A stretch of 34,430 nucleotides of DNA from Halioglobus sp. (GTDB lineage: Bacteria > Pseudomonadota > Gammaproteobacteria > Pseudomonadales > Halieaceae). The position numbers and the translations under genes were made by a program. A model generated the notes under the pieces. It had not been told where the DNA came from. It saw only the letters and a list, made by a program, of their open reading frames with translations, and searched no databases. The DNA is taken from contig JARFQU010000138.1 in NCBI GenBank assembly GCA_029287595.1, positions 1 to 34,430 of the forward strand. The letters are read 5' to 3'. Below are positions 23,446 to 31,908 of the stretch, piece by piece; within the stretch, counting starts at the first letter, position 1; every line of letters begins with the position of its first letter.

Positions 23446-24384
23446 ATGTCCTCCCGAGTTCACGCCAGGGTTGGAACTATCCGCCAGCTGGAGATTTTGT
23501 TGGCGGTACATGATCTGGGATCCATCAAGCTGGCATCTGAACAGCTGCACCTGACTCAGCCAACGGTGTCCATGCAGCTGACCAAACTGTCTGAGTCCAT
23601 AGGTATGCCCCTGTATGAGCGCAGCGGCAAGACGCGTCGGTTTACCGACGCCGGACACGCGATGGTGGCGACCGCCAGGGAGGTATTGGGCAGCTTTGCC
23701 CGTCTGGATATGCAGTTGTCTGATATGCGCGGGCTGCGGGCTGGCACCCTGAATATCGCGGTGGTCACCACCTCCAAGTATTTTATACCGCACTTGCTGG
23801 GGTCCTTCCTCGATCGCTACCCGGGTATCGACGTACATTTCAAGGTAGGTAATCGTCAACAGATAATCGATCGATTGCATCAGGACAGGGATGATGTCTA
23901 CGTATTCAGTCACCCGCCGGAAGAGGGGAATCTCGATGTGACGGAGTTTCTACCCAATCCCCTGGTGGCGATCGCCGCATCGGGTCATCCGCTGGCAAAG
24001 AAAAAACGGCTGGATATTGCCGAGTTGGCCGACGAGCCATTCCTCATGCGCGAACATGGTTCCGGTACACGCTACGCTATCGAGCGCCACCTTAAGCGCA
24101 TCAAGGCGCGAGTGAATGTGCGTATGACCATCGAGAGCAACGAGGCGATCAAGCACGCGATAATGTCCGGACTGGGTATATCCATACTCTCGGCTCATAC
24201 GCTGTCATTCGGTGGCAGCGCCGGGCTCGCCGAATTGGACGTGAAACAACTGCCCATAGATTCCCGCTGGTATCTGGTCAGGCCGGGGGGCAAGCGACTG
24301 TCATTGGTTGCTGAGACATTCCTGGACTTCCTGCGCGACGAGGGGCAGGAAAGTGTGCTGGAGGAGCTGCGCAAACGGTTTTAG
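23446..24384 (+). CDS. LysR-type regulator of the CbbR/CmpR group
   Basis: The 312-residue LysR regulator has an N-terminal winged helix (about 10-68, TIRQLEILLAVHDLGSIKLA, LHLTQPTVSMQLTKLSESIG) and a substrate-binding domain (about 95-300). The segments LNIAVVTTSKYFIPHLLGSF, DRYPGIDVHFKVGNRQQIIDRL, FSHPPEEG, LVAIAASGHPLAKKK, LMREHGSGTRYAIERHL and SNEAIKHAIMSGLGISILS agree with CbbR and CmpR proteins, which sense carbon or energy state in autotrophs and control Calvin-cycle or bicarbonate-transport genes. ATG 23446 has AGGAG before it; a start at 23401 lacks one. Divergent from the transporter-purEK operon. The effector is not known. Confidence 0.9.
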   Translation: MSSRVHARVGTIRQLEILLAVHDLGSIKLASEQLHLTQPTVSMQLTKLSESIGMPLYERSGKTRRFTDAGHAMVATAREVLGSFARLDMQLSDMRGLRAGTLNIAVVTTSKYFIPHLLGSFLDRYPGIDVHFKVGNRQQIIDRLHQDRDDVYVFSHPPEEGNLDVTEFLPNPLVAIAASGHPLAKKKRLDIAELADEPFLMREHGSGTRYAIERHLKRIKARVNVRMTIESNEAIKHAIMSGLGISILSAHTLSFGGSAGLAELDVKQLPIDSRWYLVRPGGKRLSLVAETFLDFLRDEGQESVLEELRKRF

Positions 24385-24517
24385 CGATCGCTTATGTTGG
24401 CAATCCAGGCTGTTCCGAATAAATCGCCGAGCTGGCTGATTGCGAAGCTTCTACGTATTATTGAGCTGCCGGGCGCGACCCTTTAGCGCTTGGCAGACGA
24501 TTGTCGAGTGGGTAACT

Positions 24518-25540
24518 ATGTTTGATTTGAGTGCCTGTCATGTGGAACGCACCGCCGACCAGAACTACCTGGTGAGGTGGCGCTGTTTCCAGCCCGGGCA
24601 AAAAATCGCTATCTATATGTCGGATGACCCCGATCATTATTACTCCGGCGGTGAGCTAGGCACGCCAATACTTTTCAGCACAGAACAGCAGGCGCAGGTC
24701 CGCAACCCGGAAAAGGGAGTGCGGCATTTCTTTTACCTGGAGTCCGAGCAGGGTGAAGGGGTTATTCTGGCCGAGCGCCAGTTGTCCCTGCAGGGCACGC
24801 CCAATTTTCGCGATCTTGGCGGCTACGAGGCGCAGGATGGTCGCCGCTTGCGCTGGGGCAAGTTATATCGTTCTAGCAAACTGTCCTCACTTTCAGCTGT
24901 AGACATCAAATACTTCCAGCGACTGGGGGTCACGCTGGTGTGCGACTTTCGCCAGGTGGTGGAGCAGGAGCTGGAACCTACCTGGTTGGGACACGACAAT
25001 CCCGCTGCATATGCCAGCCTGCCTGTGAAGCCGGGCAGCTCCGGTAATTTTATCGAGAATCTTCATCGGGGAATTATCGCGGTGCCCGATTCGGCCAGTT
25101 TTATGGAAGACCTAAATCGCGATCTTGTGGCCAGCCAGATGCCCCAGTATGCCGAGATGTTTCGACTGTTGCTGGCGGGTGACCAGCAGCTGTTGATTCA
25201 CTGTGCCTCGGGCAAGGATCGCACCGGATTTGGTGCCGCGCTGATCCTGGATGTGCTCGGTGTCAGCGAGGAAGCCATCGTTGACGATTACCTGCTGACC
25301 AATAATTACCTGCCTATTGATACTGAGATTGAGCGTTTGTCCAAGGATTTCACCGACCATACGGGTGCGGCGGTTACCGAGGAAATATTGCGGCCTATGT
25401 TGGAGGTGCGACCCGAATATATTCGCGCCTGCTTTGAAGAAATCAGGAAGCGCTACGAATCGCGAGAGCATTTTTTCGAAACTGCCCTGCGCCTGGATGA
25501 GGCGAAAGTAGCTCACCTTAGAGAGCGTTATCTGGATTAG
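24518..25540 (+). CDS. Tyrosine-type protein phosphatase with an N-terminal extra domain
   Basis: The 340-residue protein belongs to the Y_phosphatase3 family (tyrosine or phosphoinositide phosphatases). Start: LQGTPNFRDLGGYEAQDGRR (about 91-110), LRWGKLYRSSKLS, and the active-site loop HCASGKDRTG (228-237) with Cys229 and Arg235, then LDVLGVSEEAIVDDYLLTN. A distinct N-terminal stretch of about 90 residues, VERTADQNYLVRWRCFQPGQ and FFYLESEQGEGVILAERQ, reads as a beta-sandwich like fibronectin III. The ORF extends upstream to 24440, but ATG 24518 gives the natural N-terminus. It is a separate transcript after LysR. Substrate unknown. Confidence 0.85.
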   Translation: MFDLSACHVERTADQNYLVRWRCFQPGQKIAIYMSDDPDHYYSGGELGTPILFSTEQQAQVRNPEKGVRHFFYLESEQGEGVILAERQLSLQGTPNFRDLGGYEAQDGRRLRWGKLYRSSKLSSLSAVDIKYFQRLGVTLVCDFRQVVEQELEPTWLGHDNPAAYASLPVKPGSSGNFIENLHRGIIAVPDSASFMEDLNRDLVASQMPQYAEMFRLLLAGDQQLLIHCASGKDRTGFGAALILDVLGVSEEAIVDDYLLTNNYLPIDTEIERLSKDFTDHTGAAVTEEILRPMLEVRPEYIRACFEEIRKRYESREHFFETALRLDEAKVAHLRERYLD

Positions 25541-25600
25541 TAAAATCGCTTTACCGAGTCGCCCCGCTTAATTTATGCGGCGCGCAAATACCCGTCTTTC

Positions 25601-26515
25601 TCATGTTAGCCAGTATCCCAGTCCGGAGGCGAAAGCCATGGACACGAACCCCCCCAGGCAGGCGGCCTGCGCCGCCACCAGATTGGGGATATTCTCGACA
25701 TTGTGCAGTAGCCGCCATGCGGAAAACACAGCCAGCGGGGCTCCAGCCAGTCCCCACAGGTAGCCGCTGCTTGCTGGGTACGCCGTTACCGTCAGCGCCA
25801 GCCAGCTGTAGGCCACGGCCAGTATCACCACGTAGGTGAAGCCGGCCCTCTCTCTGCCCAGCCGGACTACCAGGTTGCGTTTGCCGTTGGCTTGATCCGC
25901 GCGCAAGTCCGGAAACTCGTTGATCCATAGGAAAGCGGCAATGTGTAGCCCCAGCGCACCTGACAGGTGCAGCAATGGGGCCGACAGGTGGCCGGTCTGT
26001 ACAAAATAGGTGCCGCATACCACCAGCGGGCCATAGGCCAGGGCGACGGCTAATTCTCCCAGCCCGCGATAGGCCAGGCGCAGTGATCCGCCATGGTAAT
26101 ACCATGCCAGCGCCATACCGATGAGGCCAAAAGCAATAATACGAGAGTCGCGAAGCCAGACCAGCAACAGTCCGATAACGATGGCCGCCAGGTAGAACAG
26201 CAGGGCGATCGCCCAGGTTTGCGAACGACTCAGCAGGCCGTCCACCAATACCCGCTTGCCCCCGGAAAAAGGGGTGCGTTCTTGCTCACTTATGGCGAGA
26301 TCTGCCCCGGAATCATAATCCACAATCTCGCCCGAGGCGTTCTTGGCCACCTCCACACAGAAGACTCCCAGCACGGTAATCGCCAGCCAGCCCCAATAGA
26401 GACCCTGGTCAGCGGCGGCGGCGCAGGCGCCAAGCCACAGGCCGGCAAAGGATGCCAGGGAGATTTTGGGATCTGCCAGGCTCCAGAAGCCTCGCCAGAA
26501 ATTTGTGCCTGCCAC
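25601..26515 (-). CDS. UbiA-family prenyltransferase (MenA-like)
   Basis: The 304-residue membrane protein with about eight or nine helices attaches a polyprenyl chain to an aromatic or similar acceptor. The two aspartate motifs are present: GEIVDYDSGAD (62-72), in the place of NDxxDxxxD, and NEFPDLRADQANGKRNLVVRLG (second motif, Asp-rich), the latter of the MenA/UbiA group type. The first motif has Gly and Glu where Asn and Asp are usual, a conservative change in part. Menaquinone is unlikely in this aerobe on present evidence, so the acceptor is open. It lies 51 bases after the RIO kinase gene on the same strand. Confidence 0.85.
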   Translation of the reverse strand: MAGTNFWRGFWSLADPKISLASFAGLWLGACAAAADQGLYWGWLAITVLGVFCVEVAKNASGEIVDYDSGADLAISEQERTPFSGGKRVLVDGLLSRSQTWAIALLFYLAAIVIGLLLVWLRDSRIIAFGLIGMALAWYYHGGSLRLAYRGLGELAVALAYGPLVVCGTYFVQTGHLSAPLLHLSGALGLHIAAFLWINEFPDLRADQANGKRNLVVRLGRERAGFTYVVILAVAYSWLALTVTAYPASSGYLWGLAGAPLAVFSAWRLLHNVENIPNLVAAQAACLGGFVSMAFASGLGYWLT

Positions 26516-26566
26516 AGGACCTCCTTATCGCCCCGGCGCAATCATCCACTGGCAAATCTGTGGATA

Positions 26567-27424
26567 TCAGTCCGCATCTTCAGCTTCCCGCGCACGTTCC
26601 AGGCGGCTTTCTTCTTCGGCCAGGGCGGCCTTGATTTCCAGCATAACGGCATCGACGTCCGCGGTATGTGTGTCCAGCTCGAACTGGCCGGTTAACGGGA
26701 ACTCAGGGTGCAGGTCTCCCTCTTCGTACAGCGCCCACATCTCCTGGGAATAATGACTGTCCAGCAGTGTTGGCGCGAACAGACCATAGTAATCGGTCAT
26801 ATTCTTTATATCGCGCTCCAGCATAGCCCGGGCGTTATTGTTGGCCGCGGCGTCCACCGCTTGTGGCAGGTCGATGATGACGGGGCCATCCTCGTCCACC
26901 AGCACGTTGAATTCGGACAGGTCGCCGTGTACCAGCCCGGCGCAGAGCATACGCATCACGTATTGCATGACCAGGGCGTGGTCTTCACTGGCCTGCTCGG
27001 CGGACATGGACACGTCGTTCAGTCTCGGAGCCACGTTGCCTTCTTCGTCGGTGATCAACTCCATCAGCAGGACACCATCGAAACAGCCATAGGGCTGTGG
27101 CACCCTCACCCCGGCGCGCGCCAGACGGTACAATGCATCGACCTCCGCGTTCTGCCAGGTCTCCTCCTGCTGCTTGCGGCCAAACCTGGAGCCCTTCTCC
27201 ATGGCCCGGGCGCGTCGGCTGTTGCGCACCTTGCGCCCCTCAGTGTATTGCGCGGCTTTCTTGAAGCTGCGCTTGACCGAATCCTTGTAGATCTTGGCAC
27301 AGCGGATATCGGATCCGCAGCGCACGATAAATACGTCGGCCTCCTTGCCACTCATGAGAGGACGGATAACCTCGTCTATCAAGCCGTCCTCGACCAGGGG
27401 CTGCAGGCGTTTAGGGATTTTCAA
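26567..27424 (-). CDS. RIO1-type serine protein kinase
   Basis: The 285-residue atypical kinase has the RIO fold. Visible parts are the nucleotide loop MSGKEADVFIVR (24-35), Lys44 in CAKIYKDS, a basic stretch KVRNSRRARAMEKGSRFG, the catalytic HGDLSEFNVLVDEDG (166-180) with Asp168, and the metal-binding IIDLPQAVD (183-191). The length and layout resemble the bacterial PA4780-type family. Bacterial substrates are unknown. An acidic tail ends the protein (AEEESRLERAREAEDAD). Upstream of UbiA on the same strand, possible co-transcription. Confidence 0.91.
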   Translation of the reverse strand: MKIPKRLQPLVEDGLIDEVIRPLMSGKEADVFIVRCGSDIRCAKIYKDSVKRSFKKAAQYTEGRKVRNSRRARAMEKGSRFGRKQQEETWQNAEVDALYRLARAGVRVPQPYGCFDGVLLMELITDEEGNVAPRLNDVSMSAEQASEDHALVMQYVMRMLCAGLVHGDLSEFNVLVDEDGPVIIDLPQAVDAAANNNARAMLERDIKNMTDYYGLFAPTLLDSHYSQEMWALYEEGDLHPEFPLTGQFELDTHTADVDAVMLEIKAALAEEESRLERAREAEDAD

Positions 27425-27588
27425 TGGTATTAACTATCCTGGAAATGGGTGATCTGTGGGCAGGTGCCTGGGGGAATATTGCCACGGCGTGACGCTGAAA
27501 TATCAACCGGCGCGGGAGAATTGTAGCACTAATCAGCCCCATATAGGACCGCACTGTGGTAGGCATAAAGCCCGCACAGAATGCGCTC

Positions 27589-27606
27589 CCGGGGAAACGT
27601 CCCCGG
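27589..27606. terminator. Strong stem-loop downstream of the DUF937 gene
   Basis: CCGGGGA-AACG-TCCCCGG forms a perfect seven-pair stem with a four-base loop, 28 bases beyond the stop of the minus-strand DUF937 gene (27635). It lies in the 210-base space before the RIO kinase start. No clear thymine run follows on the minus strand, so it may be a terminator that needs Rho or a transcript-stabilising hairpin. The rest of this space has no other clear element. Confidence 0.4.
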
Positions 27607-27634
27607 TGTGGTGCCCGTCTCAGGTAGCAGGCGA

Positions 27635-28054
27635 CTACGACTTGAGAAAAGAGGAGGCCGCTCCCATGAGGCCGCCAAGGCCACCGACGGATTCCAGCAG
27701 GTTGCCCCCGCTGCTGGCCTCATCCATAATTTGTGGCAACACATCCGCCAGGCCCGCTGCGGCCGAGCCGGCATCAGTGCCCACCTGTGAGGCGAAGCTG
27801 GAGACCTGGCCTTCCCCCAGCAGCGAGAGAATGCTATCGGCGGAGATGGGGGAATTGGCGCCGTCCCCCAGCCAGGAGCTGACAATACTGCCCAGTTGCC
27901 CACTGGATGCCATCTTGCTCGCCAGCCCCGCGAGGTCGACATTGCCCTGACCGTCACCCAGCAGATTAGTGAGCGCAGAGCTCACGGTGTTCGAATCGAC
28001 CTGTAAGCCCAGTTTTTCCGACAGGAGTTGGGCGCCTAGCTGTATGAGATCCAT
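27635..28054 (-). CDS. DUF937/YidB-like protein
   Basis: The 139-residue product is a small glycine/serine-rich helical protein: MDLIQLGAQLLSEKLGLQVD, VSSALTNLLGDGQGNVDLAG, SILSLLGEGQVSSFASQVG, and VLPQIMDEASSGGNLLESVG. This matches the DUF937/YidB pattern of repeating helical units. No catalytic residues; function unknown. ATG 28054 follows AAAGGA and is chosen over a longer frame that begins at 28225 with a basic, non-homologous head. It is divergent from glutamine synthetase III. Confidence 0.8.
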   Translation of the reverse strand: MDLIQLGAQLLSEKLGLQVDSNTVSSALTNLLGDGQGNVDLAGLASKMASSGQLGSIVSSWLGDGANSPISADSILSLLGEGQVSSFASQVGTDAGSAAAGLADVLPQIMDEASSGGNLLESVGGLGGLMGAASSFLKS

Positions 28055-28437
28055 GTTCTGATTCCTTTGACGTGATAAATGTACATCGCAAGTATAGTCG
28101 TGATTCGGCGAGGCGCCGCTGTCCAGTGGTTTCATCGTCGCTGGGCCGCTTCGCGTTGAGGGGGCTTTGCCAGGTATAGAACATACCGGTCGATACATTC
28201 GCGACTCATAAAGGTGCGGGCGCACCGTTATGCAGCATTTTCCAAATCATTTCCCCCGGGTTGCGGCTCGCTGACACCTGTCACGGACTTTTATTATTTA
28301 AAAAACATAGGCTTACCCAGTGCACGACAGATTGGCTTGGATATTGCTGTCTAATAGCGCAATTGCCCGAACAGCAGCTCGCGGTCCCACGACGGCGGCG
28401 TTTCTGTGGGTGTAAATTCCAAATTGAGGAAGAATCA
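28055..28437. other. Intergenic region with glnN promoter
   Basis: This 383-base stretch separates divergent DUF937 and glutamine synthetase genes. It holds the sigma-54-type promoter at 28332-28348 and the palindrome GGTGCGGGCGCACC at 28213-28226 (six-base arms, two-base centre), about 106 bases upstream of that promoter. Its half-sites face the opposite way from the usual NtrC site. An open frame on the minus strand runs to 28225 but has no ribosome site. I see no further gene. Confidence 0.6.
28332..28348 (+). promoter_or_regulatory. Sigma-54 (RpoN)-type promoter for glnN
   Basis: The sequence TTGGCTTGGATATTGCT has TTGGC at -24 and TTGCT at -12, with exactly ten bases between the invariant GG and GC pairs, as in the consensus TTGGCACNNNNNTTGCW. 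It lies 89 bases before the ATG, leaving an untranslated leader of about 75-80 bases. Glutamine synthetase is a classic nitrogen-regulated sigma-54 target, so context supports the call. No canonical NtrC site is evident. Confidence 0.62.
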
Positions 28438-30612
28438 ATGAGCGCAAATTCCGGTCGTCAGCAGGCCATCCAGAACATTACCAACCGCACTCCTTTGGCG
28501 GTATCCCCAACCGATTTTCTCGGAAAAATATGGGCTCAGGATGTGTTTGACCTGGGAAGGATGGAGTGGGCCCTGTCCAAAACGGCTTTCAAATCGATCA
28601 AGAAAACGGTCCAGACCGGGGAGCCACTGGATGCGGCGACTGCTGACGTCGTAGCCGCCGCCATGAAAGAGTGGGCTGTGTCCAAGGGCGCGAAGTTCTT
28701 CTCACATATCTTTTACCCGATGACCAACATCACCGCTGAGAAACACGACGGCTTCATTATCACCAATTCCGACGGCGGGGCGATTACGGAATTTTCGGGT
28801 AGTCTGCTGATCAAGGGGGAGCCCGACGGTTCCTCTTTCCCCAACGGTAGTTTGCGCATGACCAATGCCGCGCGCGGATACACCGCCTGGGACCCCACCA
28901 GCCCGGCCTACATCATGCACACCGACAACGGTGCCACGCTGATGATCCCCAGCGTGTTCATGTCCTGGACCGGCGAGGCACTGGATAAAAAAATCCCGCT
29001 GCTGCGCTCCAATGCCGCGATGAATGAAGCCGGGCAGAAAGTGCTCAAGCTGATGGGAGAAACCGAAATCGCCTCTCTCAACTCCAGCTGTGGCGCGGAG
29101 CAGGAGTACTTCCTGGTGGACTCCAACTTTGCCAACAGCCGTCCCGATCTGCTGCTCGCCGGGCGCACCCTGTTTGGCGCGCCGCCGGCCAAGGGCCAGG
29201 AGTTTGACGATCACTATTTTGGCGCAATACCCGCCAGGGTCCAGGTGTTCATGCAGGATTACGAGGACCAGCTCTACAAACTGGGCATTCCCGCCAAAAC
29301 GCACCACAACGAAGTGGCCCCCGGCCAGTTTGAGATCGCGCCATATTTTGAAGCGGCTAATATTGCCGCGGACCACCAGCAGTTGATGATGACCCTGATG
29401 AAAGCCACAGCGAAAAAACACGGCTTCATGTGTCTGCTGCATGAAAAGCCCTTTGCCGGTATTAACGGCTCTGGTAAGCACGTTAACTGGTCCGTGGGGA
29501 CTTCAACCCAGGGCAACCTGCTGGACCCGGGTTCCACTCCCCATGACAACCTGTTGTTCCTGTTGTTTTGTGGCGCGGTGATTCGCGGCGTACATCTGCA
29601 CGGGCCCCTGCTGCGAGCGGTGATAGCCACGGCGTCCAATGACCATCGCCTGGGTGCCAATGAGGCTCCCCCGGCGATTTTGTCGGTCTACCTGGGGGAC
29701 CAGCTTGAGAAGGTCTTCACGGATATCAAGGAAGGCAATATCCACACCAGCGAGTTGGGTGGCGAGATGGATCTGGGGCTGTCACAGATACTCAATTTTG
29801 ATCGTGACCCCGGCGACCGGAATCGCACCTCGCCGTTTGCGTTTACAGGCAATCGTTTTGAGTTCAGGGCGGTGGGCTCCTCTCAATCGGTCTCCGGCCC
29901 GCTGGTGGCAATGAATACCATGCTCGCGGATTCTCTCAACTGGATTGCCGGAAAGCTTGAGACGGAACTGGGCGGTGGAGCCAGCCAGGCAGATGCGGTG
30001 GTGAGCGTGCTCAAGGAGTTAATGAACGAGCACGGTAATGTTGTATTTGGTGGCGATGGCTATTCCGAGGAGTGGCACAAGGCGGCCGTGGAAGAGCGTG
30101 GCTTGAAAAACATACCCACCACGGCGGACGCACTGCCAGCACTTCGGGAGGCATCTGTGGTTGAATTATTTTCCAGCACCGGCGTACTCAGCCCGGTAGA
30201 ACTGGAAAGCCGCTTCGAGGTATACGCAGAGCAATACGTACTGTCTATCGAGGTGGAGGCCAAGCTGGTTATCGACATGGCCCAAACCCTGATTTATCCC
30301 GCAGCTGCGGCATATCTTGCGACCCTGGCGAACACTTCCCAGAGCATGTCGGCGATGGGTGTCGAGCTGGATAATTCGGTTGCCAAGCTGGTTGCGCAGC
30401 AGATCAATGCGATGGTCGGCGCGACAGCAGAGTTAGGAGCAGCACTTGCCAAGGAAGGCTTCTCTTCAACCGAGGAGCATATGCAGTTTTGCGCCCAGGG
30501 TATTCGGCCATTGATGGACCAGGTTCGCGCCGCCGCCGATGCCCTGGAAGGGTACGTGGCTGATGAGCTCTGGCCCCTGCCCAAGTACCAGGAGATGCTG
30601 TTCATCAAGTAG
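28438..30612 (+). CDS. glnN: Glutamine synthetase type III (GlnN)
   Basis: The 724-residue enzyme makes glutamine from glutamate, ammonia and ATP. Type III enzymes are about 700-730 residues and differ from type I by size and oligomer. Characteristic parts are an N-terminal extension, FSHIFYPMTNITAEKHDGFI (about 84-103), AEQEYFLVDS (metal-ligand glutamates, about 220), THHNEVAPGQFEIAPYFEAA (about 287-306), INGSGKHVNWSVGTS (about 342-356), and NRTSPFAFTGNRFEFRAVGSSQS. GAGGAAG precedes ATG 28438; an upstream open frame is ignored. Divergent from DUF937 and followed by a stem-loop. Ammonia assimilation under sigma-54 control is inferred. Confidence 0.95.
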   Translation: MSANSGRQQAIQNITNRTPLAVSPTDFLGKIWAQDVFDLGRMEWALSKTAFKSIKKTVQTGEPLDAATADVVAAAMKEWAVSKGAKFFSHIFYPMTNITAEKHDGFIITNSDGGAITEFSGSLLIKGEPDGSSFPNGSLRMTNAARGYTAWDPTSPAYIMHTDNGATLMIPSVFMSWTGEALDKKIPLLRSNAAMNEAGQKVLKLMGETEIASLNSSCGAEQEYFLVDSNFANSRPDLLLAGRTLFGAPPAKGQEFDDHYFGAIPARVQVFMQDYEDQLYKLGIPAKTHHNEVAPGQFEIAPYFEAANIAADHQQLMMTLMKATAKKHGFMCLLHEKPFAGINGSGKHVNWSVGTSTQGNLLDPGSTPHDNLLFLLFCGAVIRGVHLHGPLLRAVIATASNDHRLGANEAPPAILSVYLGDQLEKVFTDIKEGNIHTSELGGEMDLGLSQILNFDRDPGDRNRTSPFAFTGNRFEFRAVGSSQSVSGPLVAMNTMLADSLNWIAGKLETELGGGASQADAVVSVLKELMNEHGNVVFGGDGYSEEWHKAAVEERGLKNIPTTADALPALREASVVELFSSTGVLSPVELESRFEVYAEQYVLSIEVEAKLVIDMAQTLIYPAAAAYLATLANTSQSMSAMGVELDNSVAKLVAQQINAMVGATAELGAALAKEGFSSTEEHMQFCAQGIRPLMDQVRAAADALEGYVADELWPLPKYQEMLFIK

Positions 30613-30620
30613 AGTAATTT

Positions 30621-30648
30621 CGGGGCCTCCTGTTCATCAGGGGTCCCG
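30621..30648 (+). terminator. Stem-loop after glnN
   Basis: CGGGGCCTCCTG-TTCAT-CAGGGGTCCCG folds into a GC-rich stem of about ten pairs with one mismatch and one bulge, nine bases beyond the glnN stop. No thymine run follows, so factor-independent termination is uncertain. Confidence 0.4.
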
Positions 30649-30704
30649 ACACTTGCAAGCCCTGCCATGTTAGCGCAGTCTGTGGATCCTGTTGAGGAAT
30701 ACCT

Positions 30705-31376
30705 ATGCTGGCTGCCTCTTTACCGACTGTAGAACTGAACCCGGACCTCGCGCCGGTCGCGGTGGTTGTCTGGCTGCACGGCCTGGGCGCCGATGGCCAT
30801 GACTTCGAGCCCATCGTGCCCGAGCTGCGCCTGCCCGCCGACCTGCCGGTTCGCTTTGTTTTTCCCCATGCACCGGAGATGCCGGTTACCGCTTTTGGCG
30901 GTCAGCGCGCGCGGGCGTGGTTCGATTTTGGCCTGGACGGTGGTGCAGACCCGGCCGGCCTGAAAAAGTCCGTGTCCCTGGTGCGTGATCTGATCCAGAA
31001 CGAGATCGATAACGGGATGCCAGCGCAGCGTATACTCCTGGCGGGTTTTTCCCAGGGTGGGGTGCTCGCTTTCCAGGTGGGGCTTCACTATCCGAAATCG
31101 CTGGCAGGTATCCTCGCGCTTTCCACCTTCCTGGTGTCCGGCGAGACTCTCGGTTCAAGTGAGACTCAGGCCAATGCGGGCATTCCTGTTTTCATGGCGC
31201 ACGGCCAGCAGGACGCGGTATTGCCAATGGCACTGGGCAAGGCCGCCTTCACGACTTTGCAGGGCGCCGGATACGCAGTTCAATGGCATGAATATCCCAT
31301 GGGTCATGAAGTGTGTCTCGAGGAGATACGGCATATCAGTGCCTGGCTGCAGTCGGTCCTGGGATCGGCGGGCTAG
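30705..31376 (+). CDS. Alpha/beta-hydrolase, carboxylesterase/phospholipase-type
   Basis: The 223-residue cytoplasmic hydrolase belongs to the Abhydrolase_2 group (acyl-protein thioesterase-like carboxylesterases). The oxyanion segment VVWLHGLGADGHDFEPIVPEL (21-41), FVFPHAPEMPVT, nucleophile loop GFSQGG with Ser116, acid Asp170 in HGQQDAVLP, and His201 in PMGHEVCLEE form a full triad. GAGGAA precedes ATG 30705. Follows glnN after 92 bases with a hairpin between. The natural ester is unknown. Confidence 0.92.
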   Translation: MLAASLPTVELNPDLAPVAVVVWLHGLGADGHDFEPIVPELRLPADLPVRFVFPHAPEMPVTAFGGQRARAWFDFGLDGGADPAGLKKSVSLVRDLIQNEIDNGMPAQRILLAGFSQGGVLAFQVGLHYPKSLAGILALSTFLVSGETLGSSETQANAGIPVFMAHGQQDAVLPMALGKAAFTTLQGAGYAVQWHEYPMGHEVCLEEIRHISAWLQSVLGSAG

Positions 31377-31409
31377 TCCGAAGTAGCTTTGGCCGGGGCG
31401 TGGCGTGGT

Positions 31410-31808
31410 TCAACTTTGAGAGCTGACCGCGATAGCTTCGATCTCGATTTCCAGTTCCGGTAGCGCCAGTGAGCGCACCTCGACAATGGTGTCGGCGGGG
31501 TAGGGCTGGCTGAAGTAGCGCTCACGCAGTGCAACAATTTTTGGGAAGTTGGACATGTCGGTGAGGAAAATCGTGACCTTTACGATCTTCTCCAGACCTG
31601 AGTCCGCGGCCTCCAGTACCGCCCTGAGGTTGGCGAACACCTGTTCGGCCTGGGCATCAAAGTCACCCACTCCCACCAGATTGCCCTGCAGGTCGATTGC
31701 GGCCTGGCCCGAGGTGTAAACCAGGTCGCCAACCCGCATGGCCTGTGATATCCGATACGCCTCGAAAGGGTCGGGATCGGTGCTTATTTGCTCTACTTCC
31801 GGATGCAT
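31410..31808 (-). CDS. Rid-family protein lacking the usual catalytic arginine
   Basis: The 132-residue protein has the RidA/YjgF fold: AYRISQAMRVGDLVYTSGQA (17-36), QAEQVFANLRAVLEAADSGL, VKVTIFLTDMSNFP, and YPADTIVEVRSLALPELEIE (103-122). In RidA enzymes that hydrolyse reactive enamines the arginine sits as PxRxxVEV; here position 106 is Asp (PADTIVEV). That makes 2-iminopropanoate deaminase activity unlikely and places it with the Rid subfamilies of unknown function. GGAG lies eight bases before ATG 31808. Convergent with the esterase. Confidence 0.86.
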   Translation of the reverse strand: MHPEVEQISTDPDPFEAYRISQAMRVGDLVYTSGQAAIDLQGNLVGVGDFDAQAEQVFANLRAVLEAADSGLEKIVKVTIFLTDMSNFPKIVALRERYFSQPYPADTIVEVRSLALPELEIEIEAIAVSSQS

Positions 31809-31908
31809 GTGCGGTGCTCCATTTACCTCAGGGTAAGTAATAATAGCCGTTATCTCCGTCCTTGGTATATTTGTGCTTTACTGTTGATAATGCATGCAGG
31901 AGAGTAAC

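Noticed and set aside
28213..28226. GGTGCGGGCGCACC as an NtrC binding site
   Set aside because: NtrC sites place GCAC first and GTGC second; here the arms are reversed and the centre too short. It is kept only as a palindrome of unknown role.
28702..29481. Minus-strand frame (259 codons) opposite glnN
   Set aside because: Antisense of conserved glutamine synthetase segments; no ribosome site or family pattern.
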